Positions 55,601-63,541 of a stretch of 64,000 nt of DNA are shown here, piece after piece. Positions within the stretch are counted from its first letter, which is position 1; every line of letters starts with the position of its first letter. This DNA comes from Xanthomonas bromi (GTDB taxonomy: Bacteria; Pseudomonadota; Gammaproteobacteria; Xanthomonadales; Xanthomonadaceae). A model generated the notes under the pieces. It did not search any database and was not told the origin of the DNA. It was given only the letters and a program-made list of their open reading frames with translations. The translations under genes were made by a program, and so were the position numbers. Location of the stretch: contig NZ_FLTX01000037.1 of NCBI RefSeq assembly GCF_900092025.1, positions 1 through 64,000 on the forward strand. Direction: 5' to 3'.

Positions 55601-58228
55601 TCAGTCCTCATCCTGCTCCGCCCAGCGCGCCAGGTTCTGCTGGACGCGGTCCATGTCTGCCCACGGATCCTTGCGGCGGCGGCGCAGCTTCTCCGGCACA
55701 TCGCGCAAGGTGAAGGCATCGGCGCGCTGCAGCTTGGACAGGTCCGACCACGGCAAGGGCAACGCGACCGGCGCACCCTGGCGGCCGCGTAGCGAATAGG
55801 ATGCGACCGCAGTGGCGCCACGACCGTTGCGCAGATAGTCGACGAAGATGCGCTTGTTGCGCAGGCGCTTGGTGGCAGTGGCGATGAACCGCTGCGGCTC
55901 GGCCTGCGCCAGGGCATCGGCAAAGCCCTTTGAGAAGCGTTTGGTCACCTCCCAATCGCAGCCAGGGTTCAAGGGCACCACCACGTGCAGACCCTTGCCG
56001 CCGGAGACGCGCAAGAACGACTCCAACTCCAGTTGCGCCAGCAGCGTGCGGATATCGTTCGCCGCACGCTTGACTTCGGCAAACGGCACATCCGGGCCCG
56101 GATCGAGATCGAATACCACGCGGTCGGCAACATCCGGACGGTCGGCATGCGCCCCCCAGGGATGGAATTCCAGCGCGTTGAATTGCACCAGTTCCAGCAG
56201 ACCGGGCGCATCTTCGACCACAAGGTAATACGCATTGGTGCCGGTCTCTTCGGTCAGCTTGACCGAGCTCACGCGCTCGAGGCCAGCAGTGTGGTGTTTC
56301 TGGAAAAAGCACGGTTTCTCTGCGCCACTTGGGCAGCGGATGACCGATAAAGGCCGGCCCACGATCTGCGGTAACAAGTGATCCATCACGGCCTGGTAGT
56401 AGTCCCAGACATCGCCCTTGGTGGCGCGGATATCCGGATAGATCAGCTTGGTCGGGCTGGACAGCGTCGGGATCACGGCCGAGCCAGGTGCGGCAACGGC
56501 CGACTTGCGCGTGGCCGCCGCTGCACGCGTTGCCGCACGCTTAGGTGCCTGCGTGCTTGCAGTCCCCGCAGTCTTGGCAACCGGGGTCTTGACCGAACGC
56601 TTGGAGGCAGACGCTGCGGCTGAGCCATCTGCCGCATCGCTGTCGGAAAGATCGGCAATGCGCTTATCCGGGCGCAGCGCCTTGAACGAAGCCTGGCGCA
56701 ACAACTGTTGCCCGCCGATGCCGCGATAGAACACCTCCACCACGAAGCGCGGCGCAAACCAGGTGGCACTGCGCAGATCGGTGTCGGCAGTGGGGATATG
56801 CGCAGTGGGTTTGCGTCCACCGCCCTTCAGTTGCTGGCTCACCCCGTGCATCAAGGCGTCCGAAAAACCGGAGCCGACACGGCCTGCGTACAACCAGCCA
56901 TGGACAGGATCCGGCGTGGCCAACAACAGCGAGCCGAAGCCGCTGCGGCTGCCCTTGGGCGCGGTGTAGCCGACCACCGCATATTCCTGGCTGGCCAGCT
57001 GCTTGGTCTTGCGCCAATCGTCGCTGCGCCCGCCACGATACGGGCGATCTGCACGTTTGGAAATGATGCCTTCGAAGTGCTGTTCGCCGGCCACCCGGAA
57101 CGCCTCGGTAGCATCGCCTTCCACATGCGAACTGTAGGCCAGTTGCGCGTTGGGCGCGGCCTCCAGCACCTGCTGCAACAACTGCTTGCGCTCGCGCAGC
57201 GGTGCGTCAGCGATGTCCACGCCATCCAGATGCAGCAGATCGAACGCCACCAGCGCCAGCGGCATCTGACGTTCGCCGGACAAGGTGGCCTGCAGCAGGT
57301 TGAAGTCTTCCCTGGTGCCACGTCCGGCAATCAATTCGCCATCGATCTGCGCGCTGCGCAGGCCCAGCGCCTGGATCGCGCCGGCAATTTCCGGCGTCTT
57401 GTCGGTCCACTCCAGCGCATTGCGCGACCACAGCCGCACCTTGCCGTCGGTGACGGTGGCCAGGATGCGGTAGCCGTCCCATTTGATTTCATGCAGCCAC
57501 TGCCCGCCTTCTGGCGGGGCCTGGCCGAGCTTGGCCAGCTGCGGCGCAAATGGGGCGTCCTGCATCTCGGCGCGCCGTGCGTTGGTCAGCGCCAGCGCCT
57601 GCTTCGCCCAGGTGCCTCGCTTTTTTGCGGCCGGCGTCGGCACGCTCGTCAGCGACTTGCGCCGAGCCTTGCCGGCGCCGGCGCGGCGCACGTCATCGGC
57701 AGGCGCGGCAGCGACATCGGCCAACAGATCGTCGGCCTCCAGCGTGCCTGCATAGCCATCGTCCTCTTTGAACAGCAGCCACTGCGGCTGCCGCGCCGGC
57801 TTGCTGGAGCGCACCAAATGCCAGCCGCCCTTGAGCTTGTTGCCGAACAGCTCGAAGCGCAGATGCCCCTTGGCCAACTGCGATTCCGGGTCGCCCGTGG
57901 TGGCCCATACGCCATGGTCGAACTGCGCCACATGTCCGCCGCCGTATTCGCCCTTGGGAATCTCACCCTCGAAGCTGGCGTAATCGACCGGGTGGTCTTC
58001 CACCTCCACTGCCATGCGCTTGACCTTGGGGTCGTAGCTCGGCCCTTTCGGCACCGCCCAGCTCTTGAGCGCATCGCCCACCTGCAGGCGGAAGTCGTAG
58101 TGGCGGCGGCTGGCGTGATGCAGCTGCACCACAAAGATCGCGCGCTGCCCTTCCGGCAAGGCCTTGCCTGGCTCGGGCTCGCGCGTCTTATCGAAACTGC
58201 GCTTGCGGCGGTACTCGCTCAGGCTCAT
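55601..58228 (-). CDS. ligD: Multifunctional NHEJ DNA ligase D
   Basis: An 875-residue protein with three domains in the order phosphoesterase (about 35-185; VVQLHHASRRHYDFRLQ), ATP-dependent ligase (about 235-530; active-site EIKWDGYR, then IDGELIAG) and primase-polymerase (about 590-870; VVFDLDPGPD, RVSGGKGLHVVVPL). An Ala/Lys-rich linker precedes the polymerase. With Ku it joins double-strand breaks. No ku gene lies in the window. It begins 15 bases after a broken DUF3606 gene on the same strand. Confidence 0.94.
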   Translation of the reverse strand: MSLSEYRRKRSFDKTREPEPGKALPEGQRAIFVVQLHHASRRHYDFRLQVGDALKSWAVPKGPSYDPKVKRMAVEVEDHPVDYASFEGEIPKGEYGGGHVAQFDHGVWATTGDPESQLAKGHLRFELFGNKLKGGWHLVRSSKPARQPQWLLFKEDDGYAGTLEADDLLADVAAAPADDVRRAGAGKARRKSLTSVPTPAAKKRGTWAKQALALTNARRAEMQDAPFAPQLAKLGQAPPEGGQWLHEIKWDGYRILATVTDGKVRLWSRNALEWTDKTPEIAGAIQALGLRSAQIDGELIAGRGTREDFNLLQATLSGERQMPLALVAFDLLHLDGVDIADAPLRERKQLLQQVLEAAPNAQLAYSSHVEGDATEAFRVAGEQHFEGIISKRADRPYRGGRSDDWRKTKQLASQEYAVVGYTAPKGSRSGFGSLLLATPDPVHGWLYAGRVGSGFSDALMHGVSQQLKGGGRKPTAHIPTADTDLRSATWFAPRFVVEVFYRGIGGQQLLRQASFKALRPDKRIADLSDSDAADGSAAASASKRSVKTPVAKTAGTASTQAPKRAATRAAAATRKSAVAAPGSAVIPTLSSPTKLIYPDIRATKGDVWDYYQAVMDHLLPQIVGRPLSVIRCPSGAEKPCFFQKHHTAGLERVSSVKLTEETGTNAYYLVVEDAPGLLELVQFNALEFHPWGAHADRPDVADRVVFDLDPGPDVPFAEVKRAANDIRTLLAQLELESFLRVSGGKGLHVVVPLNPGCDWEVTKRFSKGFADALAQAEPQRFIATATKRLRNKRIFVDYLRNGRGATAVASYSLRGRQGAPVALPLPWSDLSKLQRADAFTLRDVPEKLRRRRKDPWADMDRVQQNLARWAEQDED

Positions 58229-58243
58229 GGCAGATCGTTCCGC

Positions 58244-58425
58244 TTATTTGTCCAGGTGTTGACGCACGCTGACAGTCACGCGCACGAACTTCTGCACCGC
58301 TGCGCGCAGCGCGTCGGCAGTGCTGCCCAGGGTCATGCTCCAATAGCGCAACTCGTAAGCTTCGTTGACGTTGACGTTTGTCCGATGCGGTCCGGCGAGC
58401 CGCCGTTGCGTTTATCGTCACTCAT
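58244..58425 (-). pseudogene. DUF3606 small protein gene with a single-base deletion
   Basis: ATG 58425 opens MSDDKRNGGSPDRI, then the frame shifts; the next frame continues RTNVNVNEAYELRYWSMTLG, ADALRAAVQKF and VRQHLDK to TAA at 58244-58246. Joined, these give a protein of about 60 residues with the DUF3606 pattern. The span of 182 bases is one short of a multiple of three, fitting one lost base near 58382-58385 (ATCCGGA to ATCGGA). Sequencing error is possible. It ends 15 bases before ligD. Confidence 0.7.
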
Positions 58426-58644
58426 TGCATGCTGCTGTATCGTCATGGTCGGGTTTGCTAAGTTGCGCCCTTGGGTCGTGCAGTGCTCATGGCGACAATG
58501 CGAAAGCGTTAGAGCAGGCATCGTGAAAGGCCTGTTCACGCAGTGTGCAAGCATCTGTTCCATAACGGCCTACCCCGGGCCGCATGTCATAATGGCGCGC
58601 GCCCTAGGGCGGCGTCTCCACTCTTATCCCGAGGCCTTACCTCT

Positions 58645-59046
58645 GTGAGCAATACCTCTTCGAAACTGGATTCCATCGCACAAGCCAAAGCCAAGCTGCT
58701 GGACGAACTGCAGAAGTTGGAAGAACAGGAGAAAACCGAGCGCGCCAGCGAGGCATCCTCGGCGCATGCCACCATCGTCTCGCTGCTCGAACAGTTCGCC
58801 GGTCACTTCAACACCAAGCAACGCAACGACATTGCCGCCTACCTGGGCACCAATGCCGCGCGCAAGGACGTGGTCAAGAGCGGACGCAGCGAAGTGAAGC
58901 CCAAGTACGAACTGCCGCACACCGGTGAAACCTGGTCCGGCCGTGGCCGTACCCCGAAGGCCTTCGCTGCCTGGGAAGGTTCGGTGTCGTACAAGGAATG
59001 GAAGGCCAAGAACCCCGACCTCAAGTTCCCGTTGGTTCGCGAGTAA
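58645..59046 (+). CDS. H-NS family nucleoid-associated protein
   Basis: A 133-residue protein with an N-terminal coiled coil for oligomerisation (AKAKLLDELQKLEEQEKTER) and a C-terminal AT-hook-like H-NS motif (ETWSGRGRTPKAFAAWEG). H-NS-family proteins silence AT-rich, often foreign, DNA; Xanthomonas homologues also affect virulence genes. The start is GTG 58645. It sits 92 bases before tRNA-Ala and the adjacent integrative element. Confidence 0.92.
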   Translation: MSNTSSKLDSIAQAKAKLLDELQKLEEQEKTERASEASSAHATIVSLLEQFAGHFNTKQRNDIAAYLGTNAARKDVVKSGRSEVKPKYELPHTGETWSGRGRTPKAFAAWEGSVSYKEWKAKNPDLKFPLVRE

Positions 59047-59098
59047 GGCCAAGAGCCATATGACCGTGCCGCGTTGCACGGTCGGCCGCGTCCTTCGC

Positions 59099-59128
59099 TT
59101 GGCGAACCGCGCAGCTTGTGGGTAGAAT
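59099..59128 (+). promoter_or_regulatory. Promoter of tRNA-Ala
   Basis: TTGGCG (59099-59104) and TAGAAT (59123-59128) are separated by 18 bases, and the -10 ends ten bases before the tRNA. The elements match sigma-70 consensus reasonably. Confidence 0.7.
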
Positions 59129-59138
59129 CGAAGCACGT

Positions 59139-59214
59139 GGGGCGGTAGCTCAGCTGGGAGAGCGTCGCGTTCGCATCGCGAAGGTCGAGGGTTCGATCCC
59201 CTTCCGCTCCACCA
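59139..59214 (+). tRNA. tRNA-Ala, anticodon CGC
   Basis: A complete 76-base cloverleaf: acceptor GGGGCGG/CCGCTCC, D-arm GCTC...GAGC, anticodon loop TTCGCAT with CGC at 59172-59174 (codon GCG), T-arm GAGGG-TTCGATC-CCCTT and encoded CCA. The third acceptor pair is G-U, the identity element of alanine tRNA. Its 3' end serves as the left attachment site of the following element. Confidence 0.97.
59192..59213 (+). repeat. Candidate left attachment site (attL) in tRNA-Ala 3' end
   Basis: The last 22 bases before the final A of the tRNA (TTCG...CCTTCCGCTCCACC) resemble a degenerate copy at 63515-63535. A P4-type integrase gene begins 176 bases downstream and reads away from the tRNA, the usual arrangement at attL. 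Confidence 0.65.
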
Positions 59215-59241
59215 TGTTTCCGTCCTAGACGGTGCAGACGA

Positions 59242-59282
59242 GGCCAGAAAGCCCTGCGAAATAAGGCTTTACGGCCTTTTTT
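59242..59282 (+). terminator. Intrinsic terminator after tRNA-Ala
   Basis: Nested stems GGCC...GGCC and AAAGCC...GGCTTT, followed by TTTTTT at 59277-59282. It lies 28 bases after the tRNA, on element-side DNA. Confidence 0.85.
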
Positions 59283-59389
59283 GTTTCCAGGGCAGTCTAG
59301 CCGAGACCGCGCAAATCCGACGGTAGCTGGCGGTAATTTTGGCGGTAGCGAGGGCATCACCTACCCTGTTACCGCCAAGGAGCCGCCCA

Positions 59390-60619
59390 ATGCCTCTCAC
59401 CGATACCGCCATCCGCAAAGCGAAACCCACCGCCACGCCCCAGAAGCTGCGCGACGGCAACGGCCTGTATCTGCTGCTACAACCGGATGGCGCGCGCTGG
59501 TGGCGCTATGACTACCGCCGCCCCATCACTGGCAAGCGCAACACGCTTTCATTCGGCACCTACCCGGAAGTAAGCCTTGCCGACGCGCGCGAGAAGCTTG
59601 CAGAATCGCGCCGCCAGCTTGCGGCCAAGATCGACCCCGGCGAGCAGCGGAAAGCCGTCAAGGCCGCTGGCGAGGCCGCAGTCGCCAACAGTTTCGAGGT
59701 CGTCGCCCGCGAATGGTTCGCCAAGCAACAGAAAGAATGGAGCACCCAATACGCGGACAAGATCATCCGCCGCCTGGAGAGCGACATCTTCCCGTGGATC
59801 GGCAGCCGCCCAGTCGGGACCATCACTGCGCCAGAGCTACTGAAGCATCTGGAGCGGATCGAGCAGCGCGGAGCCATCGAGACCGCTCATCGCGCCCTGC
59901 AGACCTGCGGAGCGGTCTTCCGTTACGCCGTGAGGACTGGACGAGCCGACGGCGACCCGACCGGAGCCCTAAAGGGCGCGCTGACGCCCTGGCGCCCCAT
60001 GCCATTCGCCGCCGCGACGACTCCGGCAGCGGCGACCGCCCTGCTAAGGAAGATCGACAGCAGCACCAGCAGACCGATTGTTGGGAGCGCGCTGCGCCTA
60101 GCCCCATTACTCTTCGCCCGCCCCGGCGAACTTGTCAGCATGAGGTGGACCGAGTTGGACTTGGATGCGGGCCAATGGCGCTACTTCGTGACCAAGACCA
60201 AGCGCACGCATATCGCCGCCCTTTCGACTCAGGCAGTGGAAATCCTGCGCGACCTACACCCTCTTACCGGACGCGGCGAGTTCGTTTTCCCTGGTGGGCG
60301 CGACCCTCGCAAGCACATGTCTGGCAACACCATTTTAGTAGCAGCGCGACGTTGCGGCATCGAGAAAGACGAGAGCACCATCCACGGCTTCCGACACATG
60401 GCAAGCACGCTACTTAACGAAATGGGCCACTGGAACCCCGATGCAATCGAGTCCGCCCTAACCCATAAGATGCCCGGAGTACGAGGCATCTACAATCAAG
60501 CACAGTATTTGGACGAACGCCGCAAGATGATGCAGGCTTGGGCGGACAACCTCGACACATTGAAAGCTGACGCTGCGAACAAGGTTGTTCCCTTCAAGCA
60601 CAGAGTGGCGCGTGGGTAA
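59390..60619 (+). CDS. P4-type tyrosine integrase
   Basis: A 409-residue protein with N-terminal DUF4102 arm-binding domain (MPLTDTAIRKAKPTATPQKL), a core-binding SAM-like domain and a C-terminal catalytic domain. Catalytic residues are visible: Arg in FARPGELVSMRW, Lys in KTKRTH, HGFRHMAS (H-x-x-R), the H/W position in LTHKMPG, and Tyr in GIYNQAQY. It is full length, so probably active. ATG 59390 follows AAGGAG. Confidence 0.95.
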   Translation: MPLTDTAIRKAKPTATPQKLRDGNGLYLLLQPDGARWWRYDYRRPITGKRNTLSFGTYPEVSLADAREKLAESRRQLAAKIDPGEQRKAVKAAGEAAVANSFEVVAREWFAKQQKEWSTQYADKIIRRLESDIFPWIGSRPVGTITAPELLKHLERIEQRGAIETAHRALQTCGAVFRYAVRTGRADGDPTGALKGALTPWRPMPFAAATTPAAATALLRKIDSSTSRPIVGSALRLAPLLFARPGELVSMRWTELDLDAGQWRYFVTKTKRTHIAALSTQAVEILRDLHPLTGRGEFVFPGGRDPRKHMSGNTILVAARRCGIEKDESTIHGFRHMASTLLNEMGHWNPDAIESALTHKMPGVRGIYNQAQYLDERRKMMQAWADNLDTLKADAANKVVPFKHRVARG

Positions 60620-60685
60620 GCTATAAGCTGTGGACGGGGGCATCTTTTCCGAGCGCCCCACCCTTCGCCTACGCCACTAGAATCA

Positions 60686-61108
60686 TCAACCGATTGGCCT
60701 GCTACCCATTGCTCGGTGCAGTAAGACAAACGAGTCGCGAGCACGCACAAGCCCCAGCCTTACTTCGGTAATGGATTCCACGGACTGACACATGTAGAAG
60801 GCCACATCGTCAGGCGATCCGATCATGCCTTCCAGCACCTCAAGCTGAGTCCCCGCAATGAGTGGGTTCGCCAACTTGCCGTAACTCAGGGAATCTGCAA
60901 GGCTTTTGAGACAGATTGCCATAAAGTAGGTTTTCTCTGCGGCATCGGCTCCCGCTTCCGCTGCGACGAAATCCGCTTTGGCTTTCACTGCTAAAGCAAG
61001 CGCCTCCACAGCATTGATACTTTGGCGGAACCGCCAGAAACTCCACAGGTACCGCGCAAGCCAAAGACCCGCTGCACATACCGCGACCATTCCTATGAAC
61101 TCAAGCAT
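60686..61108 (-). CDS. Membrane-anchored protein of unknown function (element cargo)
   Basis: A 140-residue protein with one N-terminal hydrophobic segment (MLEFIGMVAVCAAGLWLARYL) followed by a basic WRFRQ turn and a helical cytoplasmic part containing ALAVKAKADFVAAEAGADAA. ATG 61108 has a strong AGGAGG four bases upstream. No family was recognised. It lies head-to-tail with the YecR-like gene and may be co-transcribed. Confidence 0.7.
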   Translation of the reverse strand: MLEFIGMVAVCAAGLWLARYLWSFWRFRQSINAVEALALAVKAKADFVAAEAGADAAEKTYFMAICLKSLADSLSYGKLANPLIAGTQLEVLEGMIGSPDDVAFYMCQSVESITEVRLGLVRARDSFVLLHRAMGSRPIG

Positions 61109-61148
61109 TGCGCCTCCTGCGGTAACAGCATCTGTATCGTTTCGGTGG

Positions 61149-61475
61149 CTACTGCTGACTAGGCGAACCTGTGCACTGGAATTCAACGGTCACTCGTCTT
61201 GATCCGCAGTTTCCGAACCCTCGGCGCGACAGGCATTCGGTACTCTGCGAGCCGAAAGGTTCGGCCCCTTTATAACCCCAGTTCCGGCACTTCTGCTCGG
61301 CTAGATGGATTGCCTGCTGCTCGCTTAGATCAGTGCGCTGGAATTCATTGCGCTCATACGAAAGCGCAATCACACCATCTGCGCGGCTCATTTTGGTTGG
61401 CAGCCAGTCGGCGTGAGTGGCACATGCGCCGACAAGCAGCACGACGGCCGCCGCACCGCAAAACTTCAATTTCAT
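61149..61475 (-). CDS. YecR-like lipoprotein
   Basis: A 108-residue protein with a lipobox (VVLLVGACAT) and the YecR pattern: SRADGVIALSYERNEFQ, KCRNWGYKGAEPFG, GYGNC-like RGFGNCGSRRVTVEFQCTG, with four conserved cysteines. YecR-like lipoproteins occur in enterobacteria and on prophages; their function is unknown. ATG 61475 has AAGGGAG six bases upstream. It is 40 bases upstream of the membrane protein gene on the same strand. Confidence 0.8.
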   Translation of the reverse strand: MKLKFCGAAAVVLLVGACATHADWLPTKMSRADGVIALSYERNEFQRTDLSEQQAIHLAEQKCRNWGYKGAEPFGSQSTECLSRRGFGNCGSRRVTVEFQCTGSPSQQ

Positions 61476-61576
61476 GGTGAACTCCCTTGGCATTCGGACC
61501 TTAGTTGTACAGGGCAGTCGCAGAGCTGTCCGAGCGCTCCACCAAGGAATGATAGAAGAGCCAGGCACCTATGTCA

Positions 61577-61621
61577 CTCATAGAGGGTGTCCTCATAGGG
61601 CGTGGCCTGATAGAGGTTGCC
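61577..61621. repeat. Three 15-bp iterons before the XRE regulator
   Basis: CTCATAGAGGGTGTC, CTCATAGGGCGTGGC and CTGATAGAGGTTGCC begin at 61577, 61592 and 61607, exactly 15 bases apart. The shared core is CTsATAGrGG. They end 31 bases before the regulator start at 61653 and are good candidates for its binding sites. Confidence 0.75.
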
Positions 61622-61652
61622 ACCGCATCGTTCTCACATGCCAGAGAAAGCG

Positions 61653-61892
61653 ATGCCAACCGATCCCCGTGTCCTGTTTGGGCTGCGACTTGCCGAGGTC
61701 CGTAAGGGCAAGGGACTCTCCCAGGAACGTCTTGCCTTGGAGAGCGGGTTGGCGCGCAGCTACCTGGGCGGCGTCGAGCGTGGGCAGCGCAACATTGCTC
61801 TGTTGAACATCTACCGTCTCGCCGAGGCGCTGGGCGTGCATCCAACCTTGTTGCTAGAACCCCCATCGGCCTCTAGCCCTGGGGAGCCCTAG
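61653..61892 (+). CDS. XRE-family transcriptional regulator
   Basis: A 79-residue protein that is essentially one helix-turn-helix: LRLAEVRKGKGLSQERLALE, then SGLARSYLGGVERGQRNIAL and LNIYRLAEALGVHPTLLL. It resembles small autoregulators of phages and restriction-modification controller proteins. ATG 61653 is chosen for the purine-rich AGAGAAAG before it; ATG 61638 is also in frame. Three 15-bp iterons lie just upstream, suggesting autoregulation. Confidence 0.85.
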   Translation: MPTDPRVLFGLRLAEVRKGKGLSQERLALESGLARSYLGGVERGQRNIALLNIYRLAEALGVHPTLLLEPPSASSPGEP

Positions 61893-62086
61893 TCATATCC
61901 GCCGCGACAGTCTGCGTTGCAAGTCATTGATCTTGAAGGCCGCATCATTTTGGTACACATCCAGCAGAAGAAGACATCTTCTGTCGGCGCGTACCTTCAG
62001 CACTAAGAAATAGCAGCTTTCCGTTGGGTCGAAGCAATCCCAGCAAGCTGCGCGCGTCTCCTATGACCACTTACAAGGAGACAGCC

Positions 62087-62995
62087 ATGAGATATGACGC
62101 GGTAATGGAGCAGTTCAAACATGCTTCCACTCGCCTGATCCCAGTCGGCGACATACGAACCCACGACGCTTTGCAACCACGTGTTGCCCGCTTGCCGTTT
62201 AAGGACAAAGGGCGAGCCGAGGAAAGCAGCGAGCAACACGTCGCAACGCTTCGCTTAGTATTGGAAGCGACGGAGGATAAGCAGCTTGATCCGGTTTGGC
62301 TCGCCGACATTGGTAGCGCCGAGCCGGTAGAAACTGGCTTGTATCTGGTGGATGGTCATCACCGCCTGAAGGCATACCGACAAGCAAACAGACAGCAAGT
62401 CCCGGCATTTGTTCTGGCGTTAGATTGGCGAACTGCCCTGGTTGTTTCCAAACTGGTCAACTGCACTGGCAGATCGCTCGCCCTTCACAACGAGCAGCGC
62501 CGGGACGCGGCTTGGCAGTACCTTGCAGATCTAACGCATCGAGGAGCTGTCGAGCTTCCCAGTGTGCGGGAGTCTTTACGTTCTGTCGCCGCTCGATTTG
62601 GCATCAGCAAGAGCACGGTAAGCAGCATGCTCACCAATATGCCGCACGTCATCGCTACAGAGTTCCACGCGCTGGCGATAGACCCCGGCACGGGTTGGCC
62701 GAGGTGGCGACATGTACGCGAAGCAAAGAACCCTTGGCAAACAAGCCTGCCTAGCTCGGACCAGCAGCAGCTAGACCGGGATGCAGAAAGGGTTGCGCGC
62801 CACATAGTCAAGCTCGTGGACAGCTCATCCCCAGCCGTGCGCGCCAGAGCGCTTGAGATGCTGGCGAACGACGAGGTGAGTGCCACAGATCAACTCGCAT
62901 CGGTGGAGCTTCTTGCTCCCTTCAGCCCACCACGCGGCCCTGTCCCAATTGGGACACCCGCTGTCCCAGCGCAACCGGCACATCTGGACAACTAA
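62087..62995 (+). CDS. ParB/sulfiredoxin-fold DNA-binding-type protein
   Basis: A 302-residue protein with an N-terminal ParB/Srx domain (RLIPVGDIRTHDALQPR, YLVDGHHRLKAYRQANRQQV) and a following helix-turn-helix (SVAARFGISKSTVSSML). The C-terminal half is unfamiliar. ParB-fold domains can bind CTP, act as nucleases or serve as regulators. No parA lies beside it, so plasmid-type partitioning is unlikely. ATG 62087 has AAGGAG seven bases upstream. Confidence 0.82.
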   Translation: MRYDAVMEQFKHASTRLIPVGDIRTHDALQPRVARLPFKDKGRAEESSEQHVATLRLVLEATEDKQLDPVWLADIGSAEPVETGLYLVDGHHRLKAYRQANRQQVPAFVLALDWRTALVVSKLVNCTGRSLALHNEQRRDAAWQYLADLTHRGAVELPSVRESLRSVAARFGISKSTVSSMLTNMPHVIATEFHALAIDPGTGWPRWRHVREAKNPWQTSLPSSDQQQLDRDAERVARHIVKLVDSSSPAVRARALEMLANDEVSATDQLASVELLAPFSPPRGPVPIGTPAVPAQPAHLDN

Positions 62996-63151
62996 CAGCC
63001 TCAGCCTGATTTGACCGCTATGCCGGCGGGAGAAGGAACAAGATTTTCGCTGCGAAATTACGCGGCAGTCACTTCAACCATCCAAGACCCAGCCGCCCCC
63101 ATGCCGCCCCCTCCCGGGAAAGCTGCCCAACGGCAGGCACGACACCAACCC

Positions 63152-63185
63152 AAAGGCTCGCTGCAAACTTATGCAGCGGGCCTTT
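63152..63185 (+). terminator. Hairpin between the ParB-like and AlpA-like genes
   Basis: AAGGCTCGCTGCA pairs with TGCAGCGGGCCTT (one G-T pair) around AACTTA, followed by TCTCATTTC. It probably ends the ParB-like transcript, just 18 bases before the next start codon. Confidence 0.65.
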
Positions 63186-63202
63186 CTCATTTCAAGGAAG
63201 CC

Positions 63203-63436
63203 ATGACGACTCAACCACAGACGACACTGCCGTATCACTTCATGCGCTTGCCCGAAGTCATCGCGACCGTCGGCGTCAGCAAGTCCACGCTCTATGCCTG
63301 GGCCGCTGCGGGCAAGTTCCCGAAGCCAGTACAATTCCCCGGTGACAATATTGCGGCTTGGGTCTCCACCGAAGTGGCCGCATGGATGAGTGCAGCGGTA
63401 GACGCACGCAATGGTACGCATCGCCTAGCCACATGA
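63203..63436 (+). CDS. AlpA-type transcriptional regulator
   Basis: A 77-residue MerR-like winged-helix protein of the phage AlpA family: FMRLPEVIATVGVSKSTLYAW, then KFPKPVQF and AAWVSTEVAAWM. Members activate integrase/excisionase genes in P4-like elements. ATG 63203 has AAGGA five bases upstream. Its presence supports the assignment of this region as a P4-like element. Confidence 0.9.
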   Translation: MTTQPQTTLPYHFMRLPEVIATVGVSKSTLYAWAAAGKFPKPVQFPGDNIAAWVSTEVAAWMSAAVDARNGTHRLAT

Positions 63437-63514
63437 GCTTGGCGGTAACTATGGCGGTAACAACATTCACTGCATCGGAAATACCTATTGCATTACAGTC
63501 ACTTGCAGGTATTA

Positions 63515-63535
63515 TTCGGGAGCCTTCCGCCCACC
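63515..63535 (+). repeat. Candidate right attachment site (attR)
   Basis: TTCG-GGAG-CCTTCCGC-CCACC aligns with the tRNA-Ala end TTCG-ATCC-CCTTCCGC-T-CCACC: 17 matching positions, four mismatches and one missing base. Attachment repeats are usually exact, so this copy is either degenerate or a chance match. A strong hairpin follows it directly. Confidence 0.45.
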
Positions 63536-63541
63536 GAATCA

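Larger units (their letters stand above)
59215..63535. mobile_element. Small integrative element in tRNA-Ala(CGC), about 4.3 kb
   Basis: From the tRNA 3' end the region carries a P4-type integrase, two minus-strand envelope genes, an XRE regulator with iterons, a ParB/sulfiredoxin-fold gene and an AlpA-type regulator. Its base composition is visibly lower in GC than the core genes. No structural, replication or conjugation genes are seen, so it is a minimal satellite-like or decayed element. The right end is inferred from a degenerate copy of the tRNA 3' end. Confidence 0.7.

Noticed and set aside
56708-58648. 646-codon plus-strand frame opposite ligD
   Set aside because: High GC content leaves antisense frames open. 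The translation has no recognisable domain and lies over LigD, whose three domains are clear.
61577-61621. CRISPR or plasmid origin
   Set aside because: There are only three adjacent 15-bp units with no spacers, and no Rep gene or AT-rich unwinding region was seen nearby.
62087-62995. Plasmid-type partition locus
   Set aside because: There is no parA and no parS-like repeat, and the flanking genes are integrase, XRE and AlpA types.
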